Shown here: positions 16,013 through 25,005 of the stretch, piece after piece
Position numbering within the stretch: the stretch's first letter is position 1
Layout: the number at the start of each line of letters is the position of its first letter
NCBI RefSeq assembly: GCF_004103755.1
Contig: NZ_CP035283.1
Location: 372,001-436,000, forward strand
Direction of reading: 5' to 3'
Length of the DNA stretch: 64,000 bases
From: Caproiciproducens sp. NJN-50
GTDB taxonomy: Bacteria; Bacillota; Clostridia; Oscillospirales; Acutalibacteraceae
Notes under the pieces: generated by a model
Told to the model about the DNA's origin: nothing
Databases searched by the model: none
Seen by the model: only the letters and a program-made list of their open reading frames with translations
Program-made: the position numbers and the translations under genes

Positions 16013-17254
16013 ATGAGCAAACCGTTGGAAGGAGTCCGGGTCGTCGAACTGGCGAATTTTATCGCGGCGGCGGCCGCCGGACGGTTTATGGCAGATCTCG
16101 GCGCCGACGTCGTCAAGATTGAAGCGGCGAAAGGGGACCCGCTCAGATATACGGCGCCGTCCGAGGGCAGGCCGCTCGACATGGTTGAGAACACCACGTG
16201 GGACCTTGAGAACGGCAACAAACGCTGCATCTCTCTCAATATGAAGGACCCCGCCGGCAAAGAGGCTTTTTTCAAGCTCCTTGACACGGCCGATGTCCTG
16301 ATCACCAACTGGAGAGTCCAGGCCCTCCAGAAGCTGGGACTGGACTATGACAGCCTGAAGGGCAGGTATCCGAAGCTGGTTTACGCCATCTGCACCGGAT
16401 ACGGCGAATACGGCCCGGACAGGAACCTTCCGGGGTTCGATTTCACGGCGTTTTTCGCCAGGGGCGGATATCTCGATTCGCTTCGCCAGAAAGGCACCGT
16501 CCCGATGAACGTTGTCCCCGGGCTCGGCGACCACAATGTCGGTATGAACCTGGCGGCCGGGATCCTGGCGGCTCTGTATCAGGCAAAAATCAAAGGAGTC
16601 GGAGAAAAGGTTGAAACATCCCTTTTTGAAAGCTCGATCTATAACATGGGCATGATGGTTGAGGCCTCCAATTACGAAGGCATCGCGCAGCAGTACCCGA
16701 TCGACGTCAGGAAATCCGCCAACCCCTTCAATGCGGCGTGGAGGACCAAGGACGACCGTTTCATTCAGACCTGCATGCCGGATTACAATACATACTACAA
16801 GGCGTTTATCACGGCTGTCGGCAGGGAGGATCTTGTGGGCAGCGAGAACTATTTCCCGATTCTGACCTGCCAGGAGAAGGGCCTCACTTCCGAGGTTTAC
16901 GATATTGTCATGGATGCGTTCAGCAAGAAAACCGTCGAGGAGTGGAAAGAAATTCTGGTGGCGGCCGACGTTCCGTTCTCCGTTGCCCAGAACTGGGTGG
17001 AAATCAGGAACGACAAGCAGGCCGAGGCAAACAACTGCTTCTACGACATGAAATACCCGAACGGCCATATCAGAAGACTGGTCAGGCTGCCGGTCAAGTT
17101 CCAGGAAATGGGCGTCCCGGATTACAGGCCGGGGCCGATGATCGGCGAGCAGGGGCCGGAGATCCTGAAAGAACTGGGATACGATGACGGGCAGGTCAGG
17201 GATATGTTGGAAAAGGGTTCTCTGTATGTCTGGAAAGATGAACATAAGAAGTAG
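16013..17254 (+). CDS. CaiB/BaiF-type CoA-transferase (class III)
   Basis: This 413-residue class III CoA-transferase carries the family start GVRVVELANFIAAAAAGR (7-24). PGFDFTAFFARGG (about 140-152) contains the Asp expected to form the acyl anhydride intermediate. In the Had and Fld pathways the equivalent enzyme moves CoA from the product acyl-CoA to the incoming 2-hydroxy acid. Its position between the dehydratase and the acyl-CoA dehydrogenases fits that role. Confidence 0.9.
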   Translation: MSKPLEGVRVVELANFIAAAAAGRFMADLGADVVKIEAAKGDPLRYTAPSEGRPLDMVENTTWDLENGNKRCISLNMKDPAGKEAFFKLLDTADVLITNWRVQALQKLGLDYDSLKGRYPKLVYAICTGYGEYGPDRNLPGFDFTAFFARGGYLDSLRQKGTVPMNVVPGLGDHNVGMNLAAGILAALYQAKIKGVGEKVETSLFESSIYNMGMMVEASNYEGIAQQYPIDVRKSANPFNAAWRTKDDRFIQTCMPDYNTYYKAFITAVGREDLVGSENYFPILTCQEKGLTSEVYDIVMDAFSKKTVEEWKEILVAADVPFSVAQNWVEIRNDKQAEANNCFYDMKYPNGHIRRLVRLPVKFQEMGVPDYRPGPMIGEQGPEILKELGYDDGQVRDMLEKGSLYVWKDEHKK

Positions 17255-17293
17255 AGATTAGTGAAGCGGCAAAACGGACTGTTGTCGATGGAG

Positions 17294-17321
17294 ACGGACC
17301 CTTCGAAGACGGTCCGTTTTG
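17294..17321 (+). terminator. Terminator-like hairpin inside the operon
   Basis: ACGGACC (17294-17300) pairs with GGTCCGT (17311-17317), followed by TTTT. It lies between the CoA-transferase and ligase genes and could lower expression of the distal part of the operon. Confidence 0.6.
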
Positions 17322-17351
17322 CTTGAATTCACGATTCCGCAGGTGAGAACG

Positions 17352-18971
17352 ATGGAACTTATCAGTAAAACAATCGGCGAATGCTTAAAAGAGCGCGTCC
17401 ATCTCAGCGGAAGGTGCACAGCGATTGAAATGGGCGGCTTTCACTGCACGTTTGAGCAGCTGGATCGGTTTTCGGACTTTGCCGCGGCCCGGATGGAAGA
17501 AGACGGGGTCGGAAAAGGGACCCATGCGGGGATCTGGTGCGCCAACGGTCCGGATTGGGTGCTCGCTTTTCTGGCGCTTGCGAAGATCGGCGCCGTGCCC
17601 GTGCTGATCAACACCTGCTTTCGGGACGCGGAGGTCACACGCGTCCTCAATTACGCAGATGTGGAGGTCCTGTACTACGGTGCAGGCAATGAAAGCCTGA
17701 TCGAGAGGATCAGGAGAAAAACAGCGAGAGTAAAAAAATTTATTCCCATTGGGGAAAAGGGAGCCGGAACCTGGGCGGGCAGCCTTGTCGGAACCGCCCC
17801 TCCGCCGCCGGCCGATTTGAAAAGGGTGGAAGGGAAAAAGAAAGCGGTGAGACCGGAGGATCCGGCCTGCATGATTTTTACTTCGGGAACCACGTCCTTC
17901 TCCAAGGGAGTGCTTCTCAGCCATTACAGCCTGGTGAACAATTCCCGTGCCATGGTCGAAGCCATGCATTGGAAGGAAGACGATAAAATGTGCCTTACGG
18001 TCCCTCTGTTCCACTGCTTCGGGATCACGGCCGGAATCCTTGCCTGCCTGCTCAGCGGCGCGGAAATGGACCTGCTGCCCTGCTTTAAAACGGCCTACGT
18101 ATGGGATGCGCTGGAACGCGGGCGCTGCACCATCCTGAACGGCGTCCCGAGCATGTTCCTGGCGCTGATCCGGAAGTCGGAGCATTGCGGACGGCGCGCC
18201 GACACCCTCAGGTCCGGCATCATCGCGGGTTCCCCCGTCACGCCGGAAGAATACGCGGAAATCTGCCGCAGGTTCCCCCAGATGCATCTGCAGCCTTCGT
18301 ACGGCCAGACGGAAACTTCGCCGTGCGTGACGATCGCCGGCTGGGATGATCCCGGGGAAAAAAAGGGCGCGTCCGCCGGAAGATTGATCGACCATGTCAG
18401 CGCGCGCATCGCCGACCTCAAAACCGGCGGCGTTCTGGGGCGGGATCTCGACGGCGAAATTCAGGTGAAGGGGTACAATGTGATGCTTGGGTATTACAGG
18501 CTTCCGGAAGTGACGGCCGGAGCCTTTACCGAAGACGGCTGGCTCAGGACGGGAGATATCGGGAACTTTGACGGCTCCGGGGAGCTTCACGTCACCGGAA
18601 GGCTGAAAGAAATGATCATCAGGGGCGGAGAGAACATCTCTCCGCGTGAAATAGAGAGAGTCATCAAAAGGCTGAAATGGGTGGATCAGGTCAAGGTCGT
18701 GGGCGTCCCGGCCGACGTGCTTCAGGAGGAGATCGCGGCGTGCATCATACCGAGGCAGGGGTGCGGCATCAACAAGGATGAACTTGTGGATTTTTTAAAG
18801 CCGCGGCTGGCGCGGTATAAAATGCCCGCTTATATTTTAGAATTTGACGGTTTCCCAGTGAATGCGAGCGGCAAAATCGATTTAAAGGGCCTGAAATCAA
18901 AAGCGGCGGCCATGGCCGGCGAAGAAAAACGCGTCCGGAAAGACGGCGGCTGCGCGAAAATGAAATTTTAG
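17352..18971 (+). CDS. AMP-forming acyl-CoA ligase
   Basis: This 539-residue adenylate-forming enzyme shows motifs in order: MIFTSGTTSFSKGVLLSH (P-loop), SYGQTETSP, GWLRTGDIG, GRLKEMIIRGGENISP and the C-terminal NASGKIDLKG with the catalytic Lys. The ATG at 17352 is taken because AGGTGAG lies just upstream, while an earlier TTG falls in the preceding hairpin. It would activate an aryl or alkyl carboxylate to the CoA ester, priming a cycle that the CoA-transferase then sustains. A ligase beside a CoA-transferase is also the arrangement of the Acetobacterium caffeate-reduction operon. Confidence 0.88.
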   Translation: MELISKTIGECLKERVHLSGRCTAIEMGGFHCTFEQLDRFSDFAAARMEEDGVGKGTHAGIWCANGPDWVLAFLALAKIGAVPVLINTCFRDAEVTRVLNYADVEVLYYGAGNESLIERIRRKTARVKKFIPIGEKGAGTWAGSLVGTAPPPPADLKRVEGKKKAVRPEDPACMIFTSGTTSFSKGVLLSHYSLVNNSRAMVEAMHWKEDDKMCLTVPLFHCFGITAGILACLLSGAEMDLLPCFKTAYVWDALERGRCTILNGVPSMFLALIRKSEHCGRRADTLRSGIIAGSPVTPEEYAEICRRFPQMHLQPSYGQTETSPCVTIAGWDDPGEKKGASAGRLIDHVSARIADLKTGGVLGRDLDGEIQVKGYNVMLGYYRLPEVTAGAFTEDGWLRTGDIGNFDGSGELHVTGRLKEMIIRGGENISPREIERVIKRLKWVDQVKVVGVPADVLQEEIAACIIPRQGCGINKDELVDFLKPRLARYKMPAYILEFDGFPVNASGKIDLKGLKSKAAAMAGEEKRVRKDGGCAKMKF

Positions 18972-19013
18972 CTAAACGGCGGATGGCCTTATTTACAGCA
19001 GGAGGAAAGAAAT

Positions 19014-20162
19014 ATGGCAGATGCGTATTTTACAGAGCAACATGAATTGATCAGGAAGTTGGCGAGCGAATTCTCCGAGAAAGAATTTACTAAAGATGTA
19101 TTGGATCAGGTGGAGGCGACCGGAGTTTTTCCGGAAGAGCTGCTCGATAAAATGGCCGCGGCCGGATTTTTCGGGATCAAGATCCCGAAGGAGCTGGGAG
19201 GGCAGGGCGCGGACGCGCGGGCCTATGTCCTGGTGATGGAAGAAGTCGCGAGGGTGTCGGGCATCGCCAGCATCTATGTGTCGACTCCGAACTCCCTTTC
19301 GGGCGGCCCGCTGCTCCTCGCGGGCAACGACGAACAGAAGGCGAAATACCTGACCCCGGTCGTGACCGGGAAAAAGAAGCTGGCGTTCGCCCTCACGGAG
19401 CCGGGAGCGGGGTCCGACGCGAGCGGGATGGTGACCTCCGCGGTGAAGGAAGGGGACCATTACATCCTCAACGGGCGCAAATGCTTTATCACAATGGCTC
19501 CTCTTTCGGACTACGCCGTCGTCTTTGCAAAAACCGATATGAAAAAAGGAAACAAGGGGATTTCGGCGTTCGTGATCGATATGAAGGCGCCGGGCGTGAG
19601 CTGCGGCAAGCCGGAGGACAAAATGGGCATCGTCGGATGCGCGACTTCGGATATTATCTTGGAAAATGTCGCCGTGCCGGAAGCCGACCGCCTCGGGGAA
19701 GAGGGGGAAGGCTTCAAAATCGCCATGAAGACGCTGAACACCGGCCGCCTGGGCGTCGCGGCCCAGTCGATCGGCGTCGCGCAGGGGTGTCTTGACGCGG
19801 CGGTCGAGTACGCCAAGGAAAGAAAGCAGTTCGGCAGGCGGATCGGGGACTTCCAGGCGATCGGGTTTATGATCGCGGAGATGGCCACCAAGCTTGAGGC
19901 GGCGAAGCAGCTTACCTACAAGGCGGCGTATCTGATGGACACCAAACAGGACGCCACACTCAATGCGTCCATGGCCAAATATTACGCTTCCGAGGTCTGC
20001 AACGAGATCGCGGCCAAAGCGGTGCAGATACACGGCGGATACGGCTTCATCAAAGATTATAAGGTGGAGAGGATGTATCGCGACTGCCGCGTATTCACGA
20101 TCTACGAGGGCAGCAGCCAGGTCCAGGAGATCGTCATCAGCAGGCAGCTGCTGAAGAAGTAA
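19014..20162 (+). CDS. Acyl-CoA dehydrogenase / enoyl-CoA reductase (first copy)
   Basis: This 382-residue flavoprotein of the acyl-CoA dehydrogenase family has FALTEPGAGSDASG (about 124-137), the HGGYGFIKDY segment and a C-terminal IYEGSSQVQ holding the catalytic Glu. With EtfAB directly downstream, it most likely reduces the enoyl-CoA made by the dehydratase. GCAGGAGG precedes the ATG. It resembles the second dehydrogenase of this operon (22266-23414) closely, with the same length and end motif. Confidence 0.9.
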   Translation: MADAYFTEQHELIRKLASEFSEKEFTKDVLDQVEATGVFPEELLDKMAAAGFFGIKIPKELGGQGADARAYVLVMEEVARVSGIASIYVSTPNSLSGGPLLLAGNDEQKAKYLTPVVTGKKKLAFALTEPGAGSDASGMVTSAVKEGDHYILNGRKCFITMAPLSDYAVVFAKTDMKKGNKGISAFVIDMKAPGVSCGKPEDKMGIVGCATSDIILENVAVPEADRLGEEGEGFKIAMKTLNTGRLGVAAQSIGVAQGCLDAAVEYAKERKQFGRRIGDFQAIGFMIAEMATKLEAAKQLTYKAAYLMDTKQDATLNASMAKYYASEVCNEIAAKAVQIHGGYGFIKDYKVERMYRDCRVFTIYEGSSQVQEIVISRQLLKK

Positions 20163-20179
20163 AAGGGGGATAAGCGAAC

Positions 20180-20965
20180 ATGAAGATATTGGTATGTGTC
20201 AAGCAGGTCCCGGACACGAATGAGGTGAAAATCGATCCCGTGAAGGGAACCCTGATCCGTGAGGGCGTTCCCAGCATCCTGAATCCGGACGACGCCAACG
20301 CGCTGGAAGCGGCGCTCCGGATCAAGGACCGGGACCCGGGCACGCGGGTCGCGGCACTGACCATGGGGCCGCCGCAGGCCGCCTATATGCTGAGGGAATG
20401 TCTTGCGATGGGCGCGGATGAGGCTTATCTGCTGAGCGACCGCGCGTTCGGAGGGGCGGACACCTGCGCGACTTCCACCACCATCGCGGCCGGAATCCGA
20501 AAGGTGCCGGGCGTGGACATCATCTTCGCCGGCCGTCAGGCCATCGACGGCGACACCGCTCAGGTGGGGCCGCAGGTCGCGCAGCGCCTGGGGATCCCGG
20601 TCGTCACCTATGTTCAGGACATCCGGCTGGGCGACGGCAAAGCGACGGTCCAGAGACAGATGGAAGACGGATACGAAAGGATCGAAGTCAGAACGCCATG
20701 CCTCCTCACCTGCGTCAAGGAATTGAACGAGCCGAGATATATGTCGGTCGGCCGGATCGTGGATGCCTATCAAAAGGAGATCGCGGTGTGGGATCATGCC
20801 GCGGTGGGACTTGACGGGAAGGACTGCGGGCTGAACGCCTCCCCGACGCAGGTGTTCCGCTCCTTCACGCCGCCGCAGAAGGGGAAGGGTGAGATGCTTG
20901 CGGGGTCGGTCGGCGAGATGGCGAAGTCCCTGATCGGCAAACTGGATGAAAAGCATCTGATCTAA
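20180..20965 (+). CDS. etfB: Electron-transfer flavoprotein beta subunit
   Basis: This 261-residue EtfB starts KILVCVKQVPDTNEVKID and contains AGRQAIDGDTAQVGPQ, both typical of the family. It pairs with the ferredoxin-fused EtfA encoded 20 bp downstream and hands electrons to the neighbouring acyl-CoA dehydrogenases. In clostridia such complexes often couple NADH oxidation to ferredoxin reduction (bifurcation); this is likely here but not proven by the sequence. Confidence 0.93.
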   Translation: MKILVCVKQVPDTNEVKIDPVKGTLIREGVPSILNPDDANALEAALRIKDRDPGTRVAALTMGPPQAAYMLRECLAMGADEAYLLSDRAFGGADTCATSTTIAAGIRKVPGVDIIFAGRQAIDGDTAQVGPQVAQRLGIPVVTYVQDIRLGDGKATVQRQMEDGYERIEVRTPCLLTCVKELNEPRYMSVGRIVDAYQKEIAVWDHAAVGLDGKDCGLNASPTQVFRSFTPPQKGKGEMLAGSVGEMAKSLIGKLDEKHLI

Positions 20966-20985
20966 CATAGGAGGATGAAATCGAC

Positions 20986-22176
20986 ATGGCAGTGGAAGTA
21001 TTAAAGGATCAATGCAGAGGATGCACAAAATGCGTGAAGTCCTGTCCTTTTGAGGCGATCACGATGGAAAACAGGATCGCCGTGATCGGCCCCGCCTGCA
21101 CGGGCTGCGGCCAGTGCGTCGAAGCGTGCCCGTTTCACGCGATCGAAAAGACGGAGGACGGCAGGGCGGCCGCGGATTTAGGCGCCTATCGCAACGTGTG
21201 GGTCTTTGCGGAGCAGCGGGAAGGAAAGCTGATGCAGGTGGCTGTGGAGCTGCTGGGCGAGGGGAGAAAACTTGCCGGCGCCCTGGGCTGCGAGCTTTGC
21301 GCCGTGCTCTGCGGCTCCGGGGTGGAGCCGCTCGCGGGCGAACTTTTCGAGTACGGCGCCGACAAGGTCTATTATGCCGACGCGCCGGAGCTGAAACAAT
21401 ATACCACCGACGCATACACCAAAGTCATTCAGGAAGCCATAGAAAGATACAAGCCGGAGATCGTGCTTCTCGGCGCGACGCACATCGGGCGGGATCTTGG
21501 CCCGTGCCTTGCGGTCCGCTGCCAGACGGGCCTCACGGCGGACTGCACAAAGCTTGAGATCAATCCGGACACCAAGAAAATCATGCAGACCCGCCCGGCG
21601 TTCGGCGGGAACCTCATGGCCACCATCCTCTGCCCCAGCCACATGCCGCAGATGTCGACGGTGCGCCCCGGCGTGATGGAAAAGGCGGTCAGGGTACCGG
21701 GCAGAAAGGGCGGGCTGATTCGGCTTGACGTGCATTTTGCCGAAGGGGATATCCGGACTAAAGTGCTGGAGGCCGTTAAGACTGTGCGGGAAGCCGTGTC
21801 GCTCACCGACGCGGACATCATCGTATCCGGAGGAATGGGTCTCGGCAATGCCGAAGGGTTCCAACTCCTGAAACAGCTTACGCAGCGGCTCGGCGGCACG
21901 GTCGCATCCTCCAGAGCCGCGGTCGACGCGGGATGGATCGACCACGCGTACCAGGTCGGGCAGACCGGGACGACCGTGAAGCCGAAAATCTATTTTGCGT
22001 GCGGCATATCGGGCGCGATTCAGCATGTTGCCGGCATGCAGAATTCGGGGATGATCGTCGCCGTCAACACCAATGAAAACGCTCCGATCTTCGACATTGC
22101 CGATATCGGAATTGTCGGGGACCTTTATCAGGTGATCCCTGCCATCATGGAAGAGCTCGACAAGCGGCCGGTTTAA
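20986..22176 (+). CDS. etfA: Electron-transfer flavoprotein alpha subunit with N-terminal ferredoxin domain
   Basis: This 396-residue protein is longer than ordinary EtfA because of about 60 extra N-terminal residues with two [4Fe-4S] motifs, CRGCTKCVKSCPF (8-20) and CTGCGQCVEACPF (38-50). The EtfA body follows, with the FAD-binding SRAAVDAGW and CGISGAIQH segments. The layout matches CarE of the electron-bifurcating caffeyl-CoA reductase. TAGGAGG precedes the ATG. Confidence 0.92.
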   Translation: MAVEVLKDQCRGCTKCVKSCPFEAITMENRIAVIGPACTGCGQCVEACPFHAIEKTEDGRAAADLGAYRNVWVFAEQREGKLMQVAVELLGEGRKLAGALGCELCAVLCGSGVEPLAGELFEYGADKVYYADAPELKQYTTDAYTKVIQEAIERYKPEIVLLGATHIGRDLGPCLAVRCQTGLTADCTKLEINPDTKKIMQTRPAFGGNLMATILCPSHMPQMSTVRPGVMEKAVRVPGRKGGLIRLDVHFAEGDIRTKVLEAVKTVREAVSLTDADIIVSGGMGLGNAEGFQLLKQLTQRLGGTVASSRAAVDAGWIDHAYQVGQTGTTVKPKIYFACGISGAIQHVAGMQNSGMIVAVNTNENAPIFDIADIGIVGDLYQVIPAIMEELDKRPV

Positions 22177-22265
22177 GTTCGGTTAAACAGGCAAGGCGGT
22201 CCGGCGGCTCCAGGGTGGAGCGGTTCAGGCAGAATAAACCATTTTGAATTACGTAAGGAGGAAAA

Positions 22266-23414
22266 ATGAAAATGAAAACCCCATTTTTTACCGAAGACCA
22301 TGAAGACATCCGCGAAATGGCCCGCGACTTTGCGGAAAAGGCCCTGGCGCCCATCGCCGCCGACGTTGACAAAAACGACGCGTTTCCGCGGGAGGTTGTG
22401 GAGACCATGGCCGGGATGGGCTTTCTCGGCCTGAAAATCCCGGAGGAATACGGCGGGTCGGGCATGGATATGCGCAGCTATGTTTCCGTGATGGAGGAAG
22501 TGGCCAGAAAGTGCGCCACCGCCACTATTTACATCTCCTCCGCGAATTCCCTTTCCACCGCGCCCATCATCCTTTCCGGCACCGAAGAGCAGAAGCGGAA
22601 ATATCTGCCGGGAGTGGCTTCCGGAGAAAGCATCATCGCGTTCGGCCTCACCGAGCCGGGCGCCGGCTCCGACGCCGCGTCCCTGGCAACCAAGGCCGTG
22701 AAGGACGGGGACGACTATATCCTGAACGGGCGCAAGTGCTTTATCACCTTCGCTCCGGTGGCAGACTATACCACGGTTTATGCCAAGACCAGTCCGGAGA
22801 AGGGCGCGAAGGGCATCACCGCTTTCCTCGTGGACATGAAGCTGCCGGGCGTTTCTACGGGAAAACCGGAGGAGAAGATGGGCCAGCGCGGCGTGCCGGT
22901 CAGCGACGTGGTGCTGGACGACGTCCGCGTTCCGGCGGACTGCATCCTCGGCGAAGTCGATATGGGTTTCATCAACGCCATGAAGACGCTGTCCGTCGGC
23001 CGCGTCGGTGTCGCTTCCATGTCGCTGGGCATTGCGCAGGAGGCGCTGGACCTCGCCGTGGAGTACACCAAGGCACGTGTCCAGTTCGGCAAACCGCTGG
23101 CGAAAAACCAGGCCCTGCGGTTCATGATGGCGGATATGGAGACCAAGCTCAACGCCGCCCGCATGCTCACCTACAACGCCGCCTGGATGATGGACAGCAA
23201 GCAGGACGCCACCAAGGCCGCCTCGATGGCCAAGTATTACGCCGCAGAGTCCGCCTTTGACATTGTGAACAAATCCCTGCAGCTCCACGGCGGCTACGGC
23301 TATTCCAAGGAATACGAGATCGAGCGCCTCTACCGCGATATCCGTATCACCAGCATTTACGAGGGCAGCTCCCAGGTGCAGCAGATGGTCATCGCGGGGC
23401 AGCTCCTGAAATAA
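22266..23414 (+). CDS. Acyl-CoA dehydrogenase / enoyl-CoA reductase (second copy)
   Basis: This second 382-residue acyl-CoA dehydrogenase has FGLTEPGAGSDAAS, HGGYGYSKEY and the Glu-bearing IYEGSSQVQ near the end. TAAGGAGG lies directly before ATG 22266; an ATG two codons later is also possible. Two such enzymes flank the etf genes. They could differ in substrate range, or one could be the complex-forming reductase and the other a partner. Confidence 0.9.
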   Translation: MKMKTPFFTEDHEDIREMARDFAEKALAPIAADVDKNDAFPREVVETMAGMGFLGLKIPEEYGGSGMDMRSYVSVMEEVARKCATATIYISSANSLSTAPIILSGTEEQKRKYLPGVASGESIIAFGLTEPGAGSDAASLATKAVKDGDDYILNGRKCFITFAPVADYTTVYAKTSPEKGAKGITAFLVDMKLPGVSTGKPEEKMGQRGVPVSDVVLDDVRVPADCILGEVDMGFINAMKTLSVGRVGVASMSLGIAQEALDLAVEYTKARVQFGKPLAKNQALRFMMADMETKLNAARMLTYNAAWMMDSKQDATKAASMAKYYAAESAFDIVNKSLQLHGGYGYSKEYEIERLYRDIRITSIYEGSSQVQQMVIAGQLLK

Positions 23415-23466
23415 AGCTCTGACCGCGCCGCAGTGTTGCGGAGGACGGGGAAAACGGGGAGAGAAT

Positions 23467-24705
23467 ATGGATAAAAAGGAAAATCCGTCCGCCGCCTGCG
23501 CGGCGAGGTGGGTCTATTTGCTGGCCGGCACGGTCAGCATGCTGTTCGCCGGAATCATCTATGCCTGGTCGATTTTAAAAGCGCCGCTGGCCGAGGCCTT
23601 CGGATGGACGCCGTCCGGCCTGGGATTGAATTTTACGCTGACCATGTGCTTTTTCTGCATCGGAGGCGTGGTTTCCGGCTACCTGACCAGACGGACGTCC
23701 CCGAAAGTTCCGGTGATTGCGGGAGCGCTTCTGTTCTTCTTCGGATTTATGATCGTGTCCCGCATGTCGGGCGGCGGGATCGCCTTACTGTACCTTTCTT
23801 ACGGCGGCATGGGCGGGTTCGGAATCGGGATGGCCTACAACGCGGTCATTTCAACGACCAGCGCCTGGTTCCCGGACAAGAGGGGGATGTGCTCCGGCTT
23901 CCTGATGATGGGCTTCGGGCTCAGTGCCCTGCTGCTGGGCAACCTGGCCGGCAGAATGATCGGCGCGGGGTCCGTCGGCTGGAGAAACACCTATTTCATT
24001 CTGGGCGCCGCCATCGGGGCCGTGCTCCTGCTGACCGGCCTGATGATCCGTCTCCCGCCTTCCGGCATGCGGTTTCCGCAGCCGAAAGCGGCCCGAAAGG
24101 CGGAGCCGGAGGAAAATTTTGAGCGGAAGGATTACACCACGGCCGAGATGGTCCGGCGCGCGACCTTTTGGAAGTTTTTTCTCTTCTGCATCACGACGAG
24201 CGCGGTTGGCAGCACCGTCATCAGCTTTGCAAGGGACCTGACCATGTCCGTCGGGGCCGCGGCGACTCTGGCGACCGCGCTCGTCGGCGTTCTGTCGGTC
24301 TGCAACGGACTGGGTCGGATTTTTGCGGGCTTTTTGTTCGATGCGCTGGGCCGCCGCCGCACCATGCTCGCCACGAGCGCCATTACCATTCTGGCCGCCG
24401 CCGTTCTGCTGGTTTCGGTCCTGAACCGTTCGCTTGCCCTTGGGATCGCGGGGATCTGCCTCACCGGCGTTTCTTACGGCTGTTCCCCCACCATCACCCC
24501 CGCTTTCGTCGGAACATTCTATGGGATGAAGCATTTGGCGGTGAATTTCAGCGTCGCCAACCTCATGCTCATTCCGGCCTCCTTTACCGCGACGCTGGCC
24601 GGCTCGCTGGTTGCTTCAACCGGCTCCTATGTGCTGCCGTGCGCCGTTCTTCTCGTCTTTTCAGTGGTTTCTCTGCTCCTGTGCCTCGGAATCAAGCGGC
24701 CGTGA
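23467..24705 (+). CDS. MFS carrier of the oxalate/formate antiporter (OFA) family
   Basis: This 412-residue protein has about twelve membrane spans. SMLFAGIIYAWSILKAPLAE (19-38) is the family hallmark of the first helix. OFA members exchange carboxylates. As last gene of the operon it may export the reduced acid or exchange it for the substrate. The ribosome site is CGGGGAGAG. Confidence 0.82.
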   Translation: MDKKENPSAACAARWVYLLAGTVSMLFAGIIYAWSILKAPLAEAFGWTPSGLGLNFTLTMCFFCIGGVVSGYLTRRTSPKVPVIAGALLFFFGFMIVSRMSGGGIALLYLSYGGMGGFGIGMAYNAVISTTSAWFPDKRGMCSGFLMMGFGLSALLLGNLAGRMIGAGSVGWRNTYFILGAAIGAVLLLTGLMIRLPPSGMRFPQPKAARKAEPEENFERKDYTTAEMVRRATFWKFFLFCITTSAVGSTVISFARDLTMSVGAAATLATALVGVLSVCNGLGRIFAGFLFDALGRRRTMLATSAITILAAAVLLVSVLNRSLALGIAGICLTGVSYGCSPTITPAFVGTFYGMKHLAVNFSVANLMLIPASFTATLAGSLVASTGSYVLPCAVLLVFSVVSLLLCLGIKRP

Positions 24706-24760
24706 CTTTTTCCCTTTCGGGCTGTTAAGCTCCCGGAAACATACCAAAAGTGTAAAAAGC

Positions 24761-24798
24761 GCCTTGGAGACGGAAGCCGTCCCCAAGGCTGTTTTTTT
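24761..24798 (+). terminator. Terminator of the dehydratase operon
   Basis: A 13-bp stem (24761-24773 with 24777-24789, one mismatch) is followed by seven T's at 24792-24798. Confidence 0.88.
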
Positions 24799-25005
24799 CC
24801 GGCATGGATTTCTCCGCTGAAAGCAAGCTGATTTTTTCCTGTAAAAAAAGACGGTTTGGATTGCCATCGCTTTTTTACAGGAATATAATAAAACGTAAAA
24901 AGGATTGTTTCCTGAGTGTGCCGCGATTTTTCCCCCTGTCGGCGCATTGCAGTAAAAAATTCAATTGGCTGAAATACGAGGACGATAGGAAGAGGATACA
25001 TAGCG

